Of a DNA stretch of 64,000 nucleotides, positions 46,601 through 59,286 are shown in pieces; position 1 is the first letter of the stretch, and every line of letters begins with the position of its first letter. A model generated the notes under the pieces. That model was not told the origin of the DNA. It made no database searches and worked only from the letters and a program-made list of their open reading frames with translations. The position numbers were made by a program, and so were the translations under genes. The stretch covers positions 15,341,552-15,405,551 of the forward strand of contig NC_079386.1 of NCBI RefSeq assembly GCF_021018895.1, written 5' to 3'. Origin of the DNA: Seriola aureovittata. Its lineage: Eukaryota; Chordata; Actinopteri; Carangiformes; Carangidae.

Positions 46601-47075
46601 TGGGGTTCCTGAAGCACTAGAAACCGAAGGCTGCTGGTGCACTGAAACGCCGTGGTGCATGCTATAATCTGCTGTATCTCCTGCAGAGTGGAACCATCTG
46701 GTGCATACAAAAGTATCAGGTGTGAATTCGAAACTATTATAATATCCAATAAGTACTGGAAAGTATGTGGTCACTTTAAAAACGTTCTGGTTTCCTCCGA
46801 AAGATGTCGAGCGGCAAGAAGAGCAAAGGAAGAGGTCAGGTAACATTGTTATAGAGCGTGAGGAGGTCGTGGTGGAAGGATAAAACAAAAACATATTGGG
46901 ACCGACAGCTGCTTGTTTCCCATTTCTTACTAACAATGTCAATGTTTGTCTCTTTAACCACAATCGGTCCATAACCTCAACCACATGGTTATCATTGTAA
47001 CCATGATGACAAAGGTCCCCTGACCTTAACAAAACACTTATTTCAACCTGAACCAGGATCTTTCCCTTGAGTCAG
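46600..47075 (-). repeat. TTTGGGTTAAAATAA dispersed repeat, copy 3, extended
   Basis: On the minus strand the right part reads GGGAAAGATCCTGGTTCAGG, a GTTGAAATAAG word, GGACCTTTGTCATCATGG, TTACAATGATAACCATG and GGTTAAAGAGACAAAC, paralleling 4500-4625 and 50900-51035. The left part (46600-46860) is open on the minus strand, producing a 191-aa frame, and probably belongs to the same element. Confidence 0.6.
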
Positions 47076-50000
47076 TCAAGTCGTTCTTGTGCCTAATCTT
47101 ACCAGAACTTAAACCAAGGCACTGTCACATCGTAAAAATGATTCATTTTGGAAGGTGCTGGCAAATGATGTCCTGCTGATAGGGGTGTCAGATCGGAAAA
47201 CACTTGACAACGTTCATATTTCTTTTCTAGTTTCTAGTGACAGTAGAAACTCTCTGCCTCACATGTGACGCACCCCTGAAACCTTGAGTACAGGCGTGGT
47301 TGCATTCGAAGTTATGTGGTGGACACAAGGACATAACCGGCCCCACTAAAACTTTCTCTCTCTCTCTCAGGAGAAGCTGCTGTGCTGTGTCAAAACAAGA
47401 CAGTGTGCAGCACTTATTCATGCCAGAAACAACAGATGACAGAAAGGGACCTGGTGTTGTGGAAGGGTAACGGCCGCTCCACCTTGACAGTGGAAATGCT
47501 AATTTCTTACTTCAAATTCATTACGGGTCAAAAGAAACTAAGGGAGAATTACTTGCTAAGAGAAATCATGCATAAAATCACTTAATATTAATTCTGTGCA
47601 TTTGTTAAGGTTGAACTCCACTGTGGCATTTTCTCCTCAGTGACTCTGTCTTCTGGATGTTCTGCACTCGCTGAACTTTAAATTACTTCATTTCAGTAGA
47701 CTAATCGGTGCTCTCTCTCTCTCCACTGGCTTCATCTTTTATGATAAAAAATGAACCTAGAAAAAGGGACAGGAGTTACACTGTACTTATTTTTCTTATA
47801 AACCCCCATGACAATAAATTCTCATACCCTTAAATGAGCCGCACGTCGCAGGCTGTGAGCTTGTGCTCATTTGGGCCTCACTTTAGAGAAAAAAATTGCA
47901 CATGACTCGCTACGATCTGTTGAGCCCTGAGGAGCTGCATCGCCTACTAATGACTTCTCTCTGCGCAGCCTCCTGTTTACAACACAGCAACTGCAGACAG
48001 CACAGTTTTACAGCACAGTCATCCAGTCCACTTCACGCGCTAACGATACATTTATCTGACATCAGCGCTGGATTCATCGGGTGAGTTGTCCTTAATGCAT
48101 ACATCCTGATTTCATCCTGCAGATATATGTATGTTTTTTTCAAATAAATTTAATCATGAAAGAAAACACGTTATATTAATATTATTATTATATATACAGG
48201 TTTTAAGGCTTTCACATGACAGTGAGACTTTATATGAAATTATGGAGGGGAAGCAATTATTCACATTTATCCATGAAGCTGGCGTCTTATGTTGACCCGT
48301 CTGTCCCTTGACCATGTGACTTCCTTTCAAGTAAAAAAGCTCCTACCCACACACTGCACATGCACTTCACTTTAGATCGCACAAACACAAAAACCAACGC
48401 TTACACTTACACCCTCCCTGTAACGGCCACCACACATGTGCCAATTCCCCACTAACAACCAGGACGCTGTGACAGGTGGAGAGATAAATTTCCCTCCCTG
48501 TTGGTAGCCGAGAAAGAACACTTTGAGATTAATTGGAGAGAAGACAAGTGGAACGTTTACTTCATTGTGACAGTCAAGGACAGGACATCCTTGTTAAAAC
48601 TAAACTTTCAATGGTATTTCTCGTTAATGGCCAGGATCCTGATGATTAAACCTAAAGGCAGTATAGGGGGATGTGGTATAAGGGGAACAGTTAGACCGAG
48701 GAAAAGTGTAGCTCAGCAGAAACCATTGAAACAATGCATGTTCCCACAATATTTTGTAATAGAAAATAAATATATTTGCACTGCAGAAGCCATGGTGGGG
48801 TATATTTGGAATACATATATTTTAGCTGTTTTGTTAAACTGACTTTACCTCCATCCTTTGCACTAAACTTTACCCAAACGGACATAAAGTAGACGCATTG
48901 ACTTTACATTAATTCATCCACAGCCAAGAGGGTCATTTTCTATACATGCTGATATGTTCATCTGCCATGCCTTTAAATATCGCTGTGAGCTCACAGCTAA
49001 GTTTTAACTTTAATTGGCAGTGAGTACTTATGGGAAGTCTTTTCCCCTGGGTTTTACCTCTCAGGTTAAATACATGCTGCCCTAAACCTGCTGACTGGAG
49101 GTTGTTGTTGTCCTCTTACGCAACAACACACAGCTCTGCAGACATTACCTGGGGCTGAAAAAGGTTTAATCACTTCCTCTACATATGTTTCCGGAAATAA
49201 AACTTACAATTTGATTTTCATCTTGTATTATTGCTAAGATTCAACGTTAATCCAGATATTTGAAAGAGGCTATTAGTTTAAAACCTACATCTTTGCCCAC
49301 AGTAATAACTGAGCCGGCAAAAACAAAAAATTCATCTTTGTATTAAACAGTAGAAGCTTTAAATGCTTTTGTTTGTTCTGGATTCACAAAGCATATAACT
49401 TTGTGCTTTATTAGCACACATACAAACACATAGTATTGACGCATCTATATTGTGTCCTCACCTTACAAAAACAATCTTAAATGATGCAGCAGTGAATATA
49501 TTCATTCCCCCTCTGGGCCGATCTGTCAGCGCTGTGTCTAAATACTTTTGGATTGAATTTGGCAAACAGGTCAATACTATTTTTGACAGACTATATTACT
49601 TAAGAGCGAAGATAATACAGAGTGTGTAGAGTCGCTCTGTCTTTTCAGCTGTGGAGTTATTGTGGTCACTGTGTGTTTACTTGGATAATAACAATCACGC
49701 TAAAGAAATGTATTGCGCACTGAAGGGATTTGTTTTGCTCAGTCTTCCTCTGTGCTGAAAAACGGTCCTGCTCACAACTGAGATGCAAACAAAGCCATAT
49801 TCACTTTCCTCCTCATCTTATTAGTCCAATGAGTGCATCGCTTTCTGACACTTTCATTCATAAACTCGCCTCTTTCTGCTGCTCATCTCGCAGACGACCT
49901 TTGCTATCCAGCTTCTCCTTCCACCCGATGACTCAAGACTCCCCAACGCTTTCCTGCGAAGCGTGCCCGCCAAGGTTTCGCTCCAGACCTCGATTGTGTG

Positions 50001-50439
50001 GGCGATGGGAGTCTGAGTCAGCATCAAAACTGTCCTCAGAAAATGATTTCGCATCCTATACACAGAGTGGTAAAGTCTTTTCTATCTGAGATATCGTATC
50101 TGTAACTTCTCTTCGGCCAATCCGTGTAGTGTTTAGTCAAAAAAAAACGACAATGAATGAAACACCTGGGAGAAGAAACACACAAATGAATGAACATATA
50201 AGTCTACAACCTTGCTTTGCATCATAACTAACAGACAAAAGCCTTAACGGTTCTCTCAAAAAGATAGGATGCAACGTGCACTTTGTTTCCATAACAACCA
50301 ACTCCTACAGCCAGCAAAGTGTACTTGTGTCGAACTCTCAAACACTGCAGAAACCTCCCACAGCACAGCCAGTGAGCTTCATAATTACTTTTTATGATCA
50401 GAATAGCAGGCGCTGCCAGCTGTTTCACCACTTTACTCT
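47076..50439. other. Unique noncoding DNA
   Basis: The longest stretch without a recognised repeat (3.3 kb), with only a short CT tract at 47354-47368. Frames at 47382-47585, 47896-48084, 48501-48842 and 49730-50089 lack domains and splice support. Confidence 0.55.
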
Positions 50440-50895
50440 GTTTCACTCTGGTGGTTTCTCAGCCTTATTAGCATCGTGGTTTTAGGGATGGCGATGTCCG
50501 TTGGTTGGTCAGTCCACCGCTTTGGTCCAGAGTAAAATATATCAACCATTGGACTGACTGCCATAAACGTTTGTGCATTCATAGTTCCCAGATGATGTAC
50601 CGCAGTGTCTTTAGCGTTGACACCATTGGCTTTTACTGAAATATCGTAACATCTACTGGATGGATTGGAACAAATTTGGTGCATTCAGGGTCCCAGGATG
50701 ATGAACTTTTCTTCTAGTGCCACCAAGAGGTTCACATTTTTGGTTTTTCGTGAAATGTCTCCATAGCTATTGGATGAATTACCATGAGATTGTTAAATAT
50801 TAACACTGATTCCTTTTCCCCTGAGGATGAATATGAATAACTTTGATGATGAGCACCATCATCATGTCAAATTTCTGATTTCTCCAATACCAGCT
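50440..50895 (-). repeat. Teleost dispersed repeat, reverse copy
   Basis: Shares with the 31672-31985 family the TTGGTCAGTCCACCGCTTTG, GTCCAGAGTAAAATATATCA, GTGAAATGTCTCCATAGC and TTGGATGAATTACCATGAGA parts, all in reverse. GCCACCAAGAGGTTCAC and CCCTGAGGATGAATATGAAT are further diagnostic words. Confidence 0.7.
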
Positions 50896-50899
50896 AAAC

Positions 50900-51035
50900 A
50901 TGATACCTGCTAAAAAAGATTGTGGTTTGGGTTAAAATGAGTACTTCTTTAGGGTTCGAGCACAGCGCCTTTATCGTCATGGTTACAAAAATAAACACGT
51001 TTAAGGTTGTCGAACAGTCATGGAAAAAAAACGTT
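50900..51035 (+). repeat. TTTGGGTTAAAATAA dispersed repeat, copy 4
   Basis: AAGATTGTGGTTTGGGTTAA, GAGTACTTCTTTAGGGTT, CGTCATGGTTACAAAAATAA and GAACAGTCATGG follow the family order. It lies immediately beside the previous repeat. Confidence 0.7.
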
Positions 51036-51832
51036 CATTACTATCGATTTAAACAAACGCTTTCAAGTAAGTACCCAGTGACCATAAACATCCAATATTA
51101 AAATTTGTGGATTATTCTGGTGAAAAACAAAGTAAACTCATTTCTCAAAATGTCACCCAGCTTTTGTTTCTAGCATTATGAAGCATATCTTGTACATGCC
51201 GTTCCATCTGTCAGACCTGTTAATCTTTGAATGCGGGTTCGGTTCCATCTCGCTAACCTTTAGTGGAGGTGGATGATGAATCCAGCAGCAGCGCTGAAGG
51301 AGCAGCACCGTGGGCGCTTCTGTAACTGTGCAGCAGCAGCTACAACAGGATAAAACGGTTTCCTCCTGTCTTTCGCTCTACATATAAAACAACCCTGTCA
51401 GTCCTCGTTTGTACTGACGTATCATGACTTGAAACCACACTTACTGAAACTATAATGAAATAAAAAGAAAAGCCCTTTACCCTTAAGAACCAAGGCTGAC
51501 TGCATTAATTATGATTATTCCGTCAAAGGGCCTCAGTGTTTAAATTGATCTCATCTCATCTTATCGAGTCATTTTTATGACAGTTAAAGGGGATTTACGT
51601 TTTGCCCTGTAGCAGCTTCACATTTCAAGTTTATTTTATGTCTGTTGTGCTGTAAACTTCACCTTCACCATCATCGGATGAAAGCAAACAAGCAGTTTTG
51701 AATATATGAATACATAACAACACAAATAGTGTGTTGGTGTGTTGTGGAGGAGGCGGCACGTCAAACAGAAGCAAAGTCGAGGCGCAAAAGGGAGAAAATA
51801 GGAGTCAAAAGGTGTGACACTATGCACGTACA
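51036..51832. other. Unique noncoding DNA
   Basis: Includes a GCAGCAGC run near 51280-51345. Nothing recognised. Confidence 0.5.
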
Positions 51833-52068
51833 GGTGTGTGTGTGTGTGTGTGTGTGTGTAGTGCAGGTATTACTCATGTTGTCGGGACCTAAATCTGTTC
51901 AGTCACATTATGGGGGTCCCCATAACGTAAATCATTACATGTTAAGGTGAAGACGTGTTTTAAGGTCGGGGTTAGGGTTAAAATAACCCCCCAGGAAATG
52001 AATGTAAGTCAATGTAAAGTCCTCTGAAGTCATGGAGACACAACTGTGTGTGTGTGTGTGTGTGTGTT
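51833..52068 (+). repeat. GT-flanked GTCGGGACCTAA cassette
   Basis: A TG array (51833-51859), then about 185 bp with TTGTCGGGACCTAAATC, TATGGGGGTCCCCATAACG, GGGGTTAGGGTTAAAATAAC, GAATGTAAGTCAATGTAAAG and ATGGAGACACAACTG, then a second TG array (52045-52068). I recognise the interior as a fish repeat commonly embedded in TG repeats. Confidence 0.7.
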
Positions 52069-53200
52069 CAGTGCTCCCATCTGACCTACGGGGTCAGAAG
52101 GCTAATAGCAACACACTCGTAAGCCGTGAGTGAGTCATGCTCCACCTCTGGGCTTGTGTGGCATCCCCATAGTAATTTGCAATTATATTAAAAGCTGCGT
52201 CACGGCACAAGTTCCTCCTCTTGTCTCGTGTTCTTCTCAGATCCCACTGTGATCAACTGAGTCAGTGCTGATGTCTGCGTTCCTGTTGGTTCCTGTTCCT
52301 GTTGGTTACTGGAACATTTTCCTCAGCTGCTGAGATCAGACTTTCCTCCCATCGAAAAACAACATGATAGGTTGTTTACATAAGCCGCTTATCAAGACCT
52401 GTAGTTAAGTGCTCGAGCACTTTGATTTCAACACTGAGCACTGCAGTATTTTTGAGAATATGGACACTATATGATCAAAGATGTTTTCATATATTAACCA
52501 GACAGTAAATACTTATACTTAGACATCGAAGAACCCCCTCACCCCTCCTCAACTTTTAGCAGACATTACAATTTACAGATGTCCCCCAAATGGCTCACAT
52601 GCACACAATGGGTAAACTCTAGTTACAGTAGCGTCTTAACGGGAGGTTTAAGGGGGTTTATAGTTGTCATTGCAAAATGTGCCCCAAACATTTGCCTGGT
52701 TTGCTTTTCCTTCTGGATCTCAGCTTTGAAGCAGAATATTCAGAAGAGACGATATACAGAAGGACTGGCACAAACACACTCACACCCTCACCCTCTACAT
52801 CCACCACAGATGGGTATAAATCTTGGCAGAAGTCTGCCCGTCATCCAGGGACCTTTCAAGAACCTTCAGCCAGGCTATATTTATGGTGCCTGTGATTTTG
52901 GCGCTGCAGAAGAAGGCCGAGTGCTCGTCTGATCTGAGTCAGCAGGTCTGAAAAGTTTCTGTCTGTCATCTCCTCGACATCTGAGGAAGTCTGCTTTAGC
53001 AAACCGGTGTCAGTGTGCGGTGTGAAAGTGAAGAGACACACTGAAGAGGTGCAAGAAGCTGCGTGGCCTTATGGGCTTCTCTGACGAGGCAGATTTAACA
53101 CGCTGACTGGCAGGAACCTGTGCGTAGGTGTGTGTTTTTGTTTGTGTGTGTAGGTGGAGGTTATGAGGTGGAGTGCTCTCAATACATTTGTATAGATGAC

Positions 53201-53204
<4 letters not shown>
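52069..53204. other. Unique noncoding DNA
   Basis: A short imperfect GTTCCTGTTGGTT repeat lies at about 52280-52312. The 117-aa frame at 52579-52932 has no domains. Confidence 0.5.
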
Positions 53205-53243
<39 letters not shown>

Positions 53244-53251
53244 TGTGTGTG
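53205..53251. repeat. (TG)n microsatellite, interrupted
   Basis: A TG array with one TA step. Confidence 0.97.
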
Positions 53252-53397
53252 GGAGAACTGAACAAATCCTCAGGTGTTTTTTGGTAAAAGATCAAAACAC
53301 TTGAATTCTCTTTGCTGAATATTTTTGGGTGTACATGCGCATGTTCAGGAATCACTAATTGACCTGGTTACCCATTAAGAATATCAAACATGTGACA

Positions 53398-53422
53398 AAC
53401 ACACACACACACACACACACAC
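53398..53422. repeat. (CA)12 microsatellite
   Basis: A perfect CA array in the opposite orientation to the TG array 147 bp upstream. Confidence 0.96.
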
Positions 53423-54115
53423 CAGCACAAGCAGCTATTTGTGCGGCCTTTGATCACTGCGGCAGCTCAGGAGTTTCGGGTTACAGGTGATGCTGCATAA
53501 ATGATGTCACCTTTTCGTAGATGAAGGGAAACTAAGTGTGTTTTATCACGTACGTTACATTTCTACCTGCCACCTCCACGCTGATGGATTTATGTTTTGC
53601 ACAAGCTGAGACGTAGACTCTTAACTAGACTCCTTGTGCCTAAGACTAATAACATGGTTCACTGAGCCTGCAGAACCAAAACAAGTCCCTTATCAAACCT
53701 AATGGGCTGCACCTAAAGCTTCAGGTTGGAGAAATGTCACCCTGTAGAATAGTGTAATATAAAGCAGCATTAAAGTAGTACTCTAAGGATTTCATATTCC
53801 ACTTTCATAAAAGGGGGAGTGTCACAAGAGACAGTTTTTTTCTTTGACTGATGCAGCAAAAAATGGATCATACATTTCCCATAAGGCAACTTGACAGTGT
53901 CTATCACGAGACCCTGCACGCATGGTAAACACGAAGGTCTTTCGAACTCCACACCTCCAGTTTGTATTTGCAACTTTTCCATTAGAAATTTGCCGTCATA
54001 ACAACCCTGATGACATCACTGCCGTGATTTCTTCAAGCTTGACAAAGCTCCTCCAGAGACACAGAAGGATTTATACGACTGTTTTCACAGACGTCATAGC
54101 ACTTCATATCAGTGA
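53423..54115. other. Noncoding, probable old miniature element
   Basis: 53773-54100 begins TTAAAGTAGTACTCTAAGG and carries GACTGATGCAGCAAAAAATG and GACATCACTGCCGTGATTTC words that I associate with a percomorph miniature element. It runs directly into the SINE. No facing terminus is clear. Confidence 0.35.
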
Positions 54116-54232
54116 CCCGATGGTCGAGTGTTCAGGGCGCATGGGCCCCGAGCAGCACGGCCCCTGGTTCAACTCCCCCATACTTCCTGTCTCTCCCCAC
54201 TTTCACTGTCAAATGAAGGCATAAAAGAAGAG
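54116..54232 (+). mobile_element. tRNA-derived SINE
   Basis: The tRNA-like head has an A-box-like TGGTCGAGTGTT (54121-54132), a GGGCGCATGGGCCCC middle and a B box GGTTCAACTCC (54166-54176). The body then reads CTTCCTGTCTCTCCCC and ends CTGTCAAATGAAGGCATAAA, which I recognise as the tail of a tRNA-headed percomorph SINE. The copy is diverged. Confidence 0.75.
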
Positions 54233-56085
54233 TTGCAGAGTTATAAAACTCTCTTTTTCTTTTTTTAATCAATGACGCATTTCATCCAAATTCATTACCC
54301 TGCATCTGTGTGTCTCTAGCTGCGAGTGCATATAAACCCCCTGCGAGTTCTGTGCATATGTACAGTATGATCGGTTTCTAACAGTCTACTTTATTATTAG
54401 CACAGTGTGGCACCTCTTCACCCTGCAGATCCTGTATCCTGATCCGCACACACACTTTACACACTTAAAAAAGTATATGCACACGCCCTCACTCACAATA
54501 ATATCCATCTATCTGGAAAAATACAGATCCCAGATAAAAATATAATCATCTTCTACAATATGAATCCATGTTCCTGAGAATATACAGATAAGTGCTAGTT
54601 AGCATCAATCATTAGTTACAACACATTGATCTGTTTTCTCCAGGATCAATCCATAAGCTGTTTAGGATGCACAGGGATGCATGCATAAACTCACAAACAC
54701 ACACACACACACACACATAAAAAACGAGTTTCAAAACAGCACGATGCCAGAAAGAATTATCATCCCGTAAAAAAAAAAAAAAAATCAATGGCTAACGTCT
54801 GCAGGCTTCGTGGGTTCATCGAGCATTTTCATTCATCTTGCCTCTCTTTTCATTAGCACTAATATTTTACAGCCAGATTGAATGTTCAGTGGTCATTCAG
54901 ATTTAATAAGAAGTGCATTCACTTTATTAAATTGGCTGTGACATGCATTTTACATTTTTCCTCCACTCACTTAAAGCAGATTGGTTTTCATCTGCCTCTG
55001 CTGATCTGACCATGACAAGCTCGTAACATACTGTAGAGCACACAGTGTGTTTAAATGCTCCACTCCATTTAACAGCTGAGAATCTTTTACGCTGCACAAC
55101 TGATTCAAATTCTTCACCCGGAGGAGAACTGTACCACATTTTAAACATGCTTCTGGCATGTTATTCAGTTGTTAATCGGAATGAATTAGTGTGTAAACTG
55201 AAGAGGCTCAGCAACATGTCAGTGGACGCAGAGCTGTTTACTTGTGGGCGAGAGCGTTTCTTAGCCACAAAAAGAGAGAGAGAAAAAAAAAAATGGTTGC
55301 AAAGTAGAAGTGGTATCCAACGCAATAGTGTATGGATCAATAGTCTGAATGTGCAGACGTCAATAACCATTATGTTGTATTGTGTTTGTGTGTGTGTGCA
55401 AGGCTATTAGAGGTGAAAGCATTGGATTCCGTTTACAGTAGCTGCAGCTGGTGGGAACCTGGAAGCTAATGAGCCTCAGTATGCACTCTGTCCACATCCT
55501 CTCTCTCTCTCTCTCTCTCTCTGTGTGTCTCTGTCCTCGTCTCTCTACCTCGCACCTTTTGTGGCTGTAGTAAAACAGCTGTCATCACAGTTTCAGTAAA
55601 TCATCGCACCTTTAATCAGTGATTTGTCTGTGTGATGCTGCAGCTACTCCCCGGGTGACGCTTTCAAATCAATAAAAAAAACTCTCTCTACCAAGCTGAA
55701 GTATCGAGACGAAACTCGGCTTTAATTTTACGATGATGAATTCAAATCCACCAGATGAAAAACACAAAAACATTCATTCTCGGTTACGAATCTATCGGGA
55801 GTATGAAACAGTAAAAGTTACAAGAGCCCAATGAAAGACTGAAAAATGTAAATGAGCTTTAAAACAAAGTCAGATCTACAAAATGATTGGCTGACGGAAA
55901 CCTGCAGCAGATCATAAAGTGTTTCTGCCGTCACATCTCACAGATAATCAGTATATATTCTGTACAACATGTAGAGATAAAAGTACACTGCTTGAAATAA
56001 AAATAAAAAAGTTATTTGCATTAACTGAATCCACAAAGCCACAAACATCCAATATGGCTGCCAGGGGCCTCGAGGTGATTTATAG
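54233..56085. other. Unique noncoding DNA with conserved-looking patch
   Basis: Contains a CA array (54697-54718), an A16 run (54769-54784) and a CT array (55499-55522). The patch at 54785-54960 is unique, with TTCATTAGCACTAATATTTT and ATTAAATTGGCTG words resembling a conserved element. Confidence 0.45.
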
Positions 56086-56321
56086 CAGTGGCTCTCAAAA
56101 TGGGGTCTGGGTCCTTGAGGGGAATAATTTATTTCCACTATTCCATCCATAAATAACACAATAACAGAATGTATGACTATTTGTCTATATAGACTATAAG
56201 TCATGGCTTTTAAGGTCTTTCTGTAATGAAACATTTAAAAGCAAAAGTCTCATCAGATGTGGGTCTGTGGTTTAATTTGTGAGTTCAGCGTCCTTGATGT
56301 GAGGAAGTTTGAGAAACACTG
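56086..56321 (+). mobile_element. hAT-type miniature transposon
   Basis: The left end CAGTGGCTCTCAAAATGGGG and right end GAAGTTTGAGAAACACTG form the CAGTGGTTCTCAAA-type inverted termini of hAT elements. The 236-bp interior has no transposase. Flanking 8-bp target duplications are not recognisable, suggesting age or an imprecise boundary. Confidence 0.75.
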
Positions 56322-56435
56322 TTGTCTACACTGTGTAAATGTGCAGCACAATTAACGTCCCAAATAAACTTCAATGATCCCTAAAGATCCCATGATCTTT
56401 ATTATCTTTAATAGTGTTAATTTATGAGCTTTGGA
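56322..56435. other. Short unique spacer
   Basis: Nothing recognised between the two repeats. Confidence 0.5.
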
Positions 56436-56600
56436 GGAGTCGCCATGAGTGTGTTTGAACTTTGGACAGAGCCAGACTCGCTCCCCCCCCCCACACTTCC
56501 AGTCTTTATGCTAGGCTAGGCTAACCCGTGTCGTAGCTCCAGCTCCAACACACAGACATGAGACTGATAATGAAATGAAAATGATAAGCTACACCTGTAA
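56436..56600 (+). repeat. Teleost GGACAGAGCCAGAC ... TTTATGCTAGGCTA repeat, copy 1
   Basis: TTTGGACAGAGCCAGACTCG, a C run, TTCCAGTCTTTATGCTAGGC and ACATGAGACTGATA parallel 62440-62530. I recognise it as a common fish repeat. Confidence 0.65.
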
Positions 56601-57241
56601 CGGTGACCTTAATAGAAAACAATAAAGCTGCTGGTTTACTGCCTTGCTCTGTTTGCCCCAGTGAAGATGCTGTTTCAGTAACCGCTCACACACCTATAGT
56701 ATCTGCATGTTTATATATATATACATACAAACACACATACACAGACATGCAGGTCACACTGACTCACACTCACCTGTGCATCGCAGTGTCAGTCAAATAA
56801 CTGTGCAAACACGCGCGTGCACAGCGTTGCGTGATTGCAGGACTAAACAAACGTGGAGATTTGCATGTCTAAAAATACCTCAGCGAAACCTGCTTTGTGT
56901 GTCTGTGTTGTTTCTGCCTGTGTGGTCACTCATGCATGTGTGCAAGGTCTTAATAGCACGTGCACAGAGGATTCACACGGACAGAAACGTACACGTTCAT
57001 CCCGTCAAAAACCGAATGTCCAAAGACCCTGGCTCCTTTCTCATTTTAAACACAACTGATAAATTAACGTCTTGAATTTGTCTTTTTGAAATTGAGAAAT
57101 GGCTCATTGCGTGCCATCACTGAGTCTGTCAGCCCACCGTACAGCACGTTACACTTTTGAATGAGGGGGAGAAACATACACAGCAGGGACGTCCGTATGG
57201 TGAAGAGAGAAAGTGCTGCTGTCTGCAAAAACACACACATT

Positions 57242-57243
<2 letters not shown>
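56601..57243. other. Unique noncoding DNA
   Basis: A short TATATATA tract lies near 56713. Nothing else is recognised. Confidence 0.5.

Positions 57244-57291
<48 letters not shown>
57244..57291. repeat. (CA)n microsatellite
   Basis: About 20 CA units then one CG step. Confidence 0.97.
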
Positions 57292-57292
<1 letters not shown>

Positions 57293-57437
57293 AAGTGGGT
57301 GAGGTGATTTTATGCTCCGTCAGTCGGAGAGGCCGCAGCTCTGACACGCCGGGGTGAAAGGTCAAACTCGTTTCTCTCCATTGATTCTGTAACTGGAGAG
57401 CTCATCAGACGTCCTTCCCTTCCCCTCCCCTCTAATA

Positions 57438-57451
57438 CCCCCCCCCCCCCC
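57438..57451. repeat. C14 homopolymer
   Basis: Fourteen C residues within CCCCTCCCC-type DNA. Confidence 0.9.
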
Positions 57452-59280
57452 AGCAGATGATGGAGATTTGAAACAGTGACAAACTCGGGGAAAAATGAGT
57501 CAGAGAAGATCTTCAAATAACCTTTTCTATCTTTCGTTTTATTTTTGTATTAAATTATTCTGCCGCCGGTTGATTCCCTCCGCCGTCCTCCCCACGCAAC
57601 ATGAATTCTTCCCTTTTGATCCTTTCACCAGCTGCTACTTTACTCTCTCTGTCTGTTTGCCCTCAGGCTGCCACTCTTTTCCTTTTCATTTCCCTTTCTT
57701 TCCAGTTTATTTCATGGCTGTTCCCCAGTCCTTCCTACTCCTGTTGCATTATTCCTGTTTCCAGGACTCGACAGGAACGCTTCCATCCTACAACTTCCAA
57801 TTCCTCAACAAAATAAAATGCAGATCAAAGTCTGTTTTCACAAAGTGCTTTTAAAGTTATAATCGTTAAGATTTCAGTCCTGATCGACGTCTGAGAGTGT
57901 GGTTTTATACTCCTTTACCTGCTACTTACGCCTGCTGTATCAGTTCACAGTGCAGCCAAACAAACTCACATTGTTTTACTGAAGGAGTCAAGCAGTCATC
58001 AGCCATTTCCCATAATGCCGTGAGCAACCACAGTCTGATTGGATGCTGCGCGTGCCATAATAAAGGCAATTAATTACTTCTTGTTCCATCACTCCCTGAA
58101 ATATTTCACTTCTCACTTTTTATAGAAGAGAAATATTAATGCTGCATGTACACTGAAATAAAAAGATGTTTCCAAATAAGAGACATTAATTAAAAAATGT
58201 GTCTCCATCACCCTTTTGTGCTCTAAAGTATTTTTTGAACCACATGTCAAACCAGGTGAACTCCCACTGATTTCCACTGCCTCTGCTCTGTACTTCACTT
58301 GACTTCCCTGAGCTTTCCATCCAAATCCCTCCACCTCTCTCCTTCATCTCCCTCGCCTCTCCCGTCCTCTTTCCTCTTTCTATTTCCATCCTAACCCGGC
58401 CCATCAATCTTCCTTCCTCCAGCAGTTGGTCCGCTCTGCTGAGGCCGAAGCATCTGTTACAGCTAGACAGAAGGATATTGATGAAGGAAAACAAGTGTTT
58501 GTTGAGGTTAAAATATGCTGATAAAAGTACTGCATGTCTCTGTGACGGCCTTGGAAAAGTGGAAAAGTATATAGTCAATAAGTCGGTGGGAATAATAGTT
58601 TTTGACACATTTTAAGAGCATGAGTCCAACTGAAAAAAAAACAGAATTAAGTCTAAAATTCAACCACTAAGCTTCGGGATTCCAGTTGGAAATGATTGTC
58701 AGGCTCTAATTTCCATCGCTGGTTCACAGCAGCTGCTGACAATCTGCTGGAGACCGAGGCCTCTAACCTGTTTTTAATGCTTCACAGCCGGTTGGATTCC
58801 ACTAAATCAGTACAAAAAGTCACTCATATTAATGTTTGCAATCAATCACAAGGACACAGGGGAGACAGACGTGCACGGAAAGCGTCAGATGTATGAATGC
58901 ATACCAGGAAAGTTGTTTCTAACGGCCCAGTGGTCATAAACAAGGAGGGCTCTGTGCAAGATACATGGGAAAAAAAATCTGAACGGTACTTCAGCCGAGC
59001 TGCCCCGTCATGTGCCGGCTAGGCCCTAACAAGTGCTACACCAGCTGTGCGCACTACTTGGCACACGGTCAAGCAGAGATAGGGGAGCTCTTCAGTGAAG
59101 TCAGCGGGTCAACGGTGATACACGTACACTCGACACGCAATAGCAGGTTTTGTTTTTGTTTATATAACAACTGTGGAGTCATTCCTGTTATAGCAGCCCA
59201 GTCAGCCTGGGAGTTCTGCTTATAATGGGCGATTCTGCAGGAAGCATGATTTACATCAACATCCTTTCAACACATGCAAC
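57452..59280. other. Unique noncoding DNA
   Basis: 57490-57830 is T/C-rich. The frame 58186-58608 (140 aa, minus) is low-complexity. The 58690-58880 patch is conserved-looking. No gene is supported. Confidence 0.5.
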
Positions 59281-59286
59281 ACTTGC

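Noticed and set aside
46457..47032. 191-aa minus-strand open frame
   Set aside because: It overlaps a dispersed repeat present elsewhere in the window, and the translation has no recognisable protein family.
51960..51985. GGGTTAGGGTTA, telomere-like
   Set aside because: Less than two full TTAGGG units, explained by the TG-flanked dispersed repeat.
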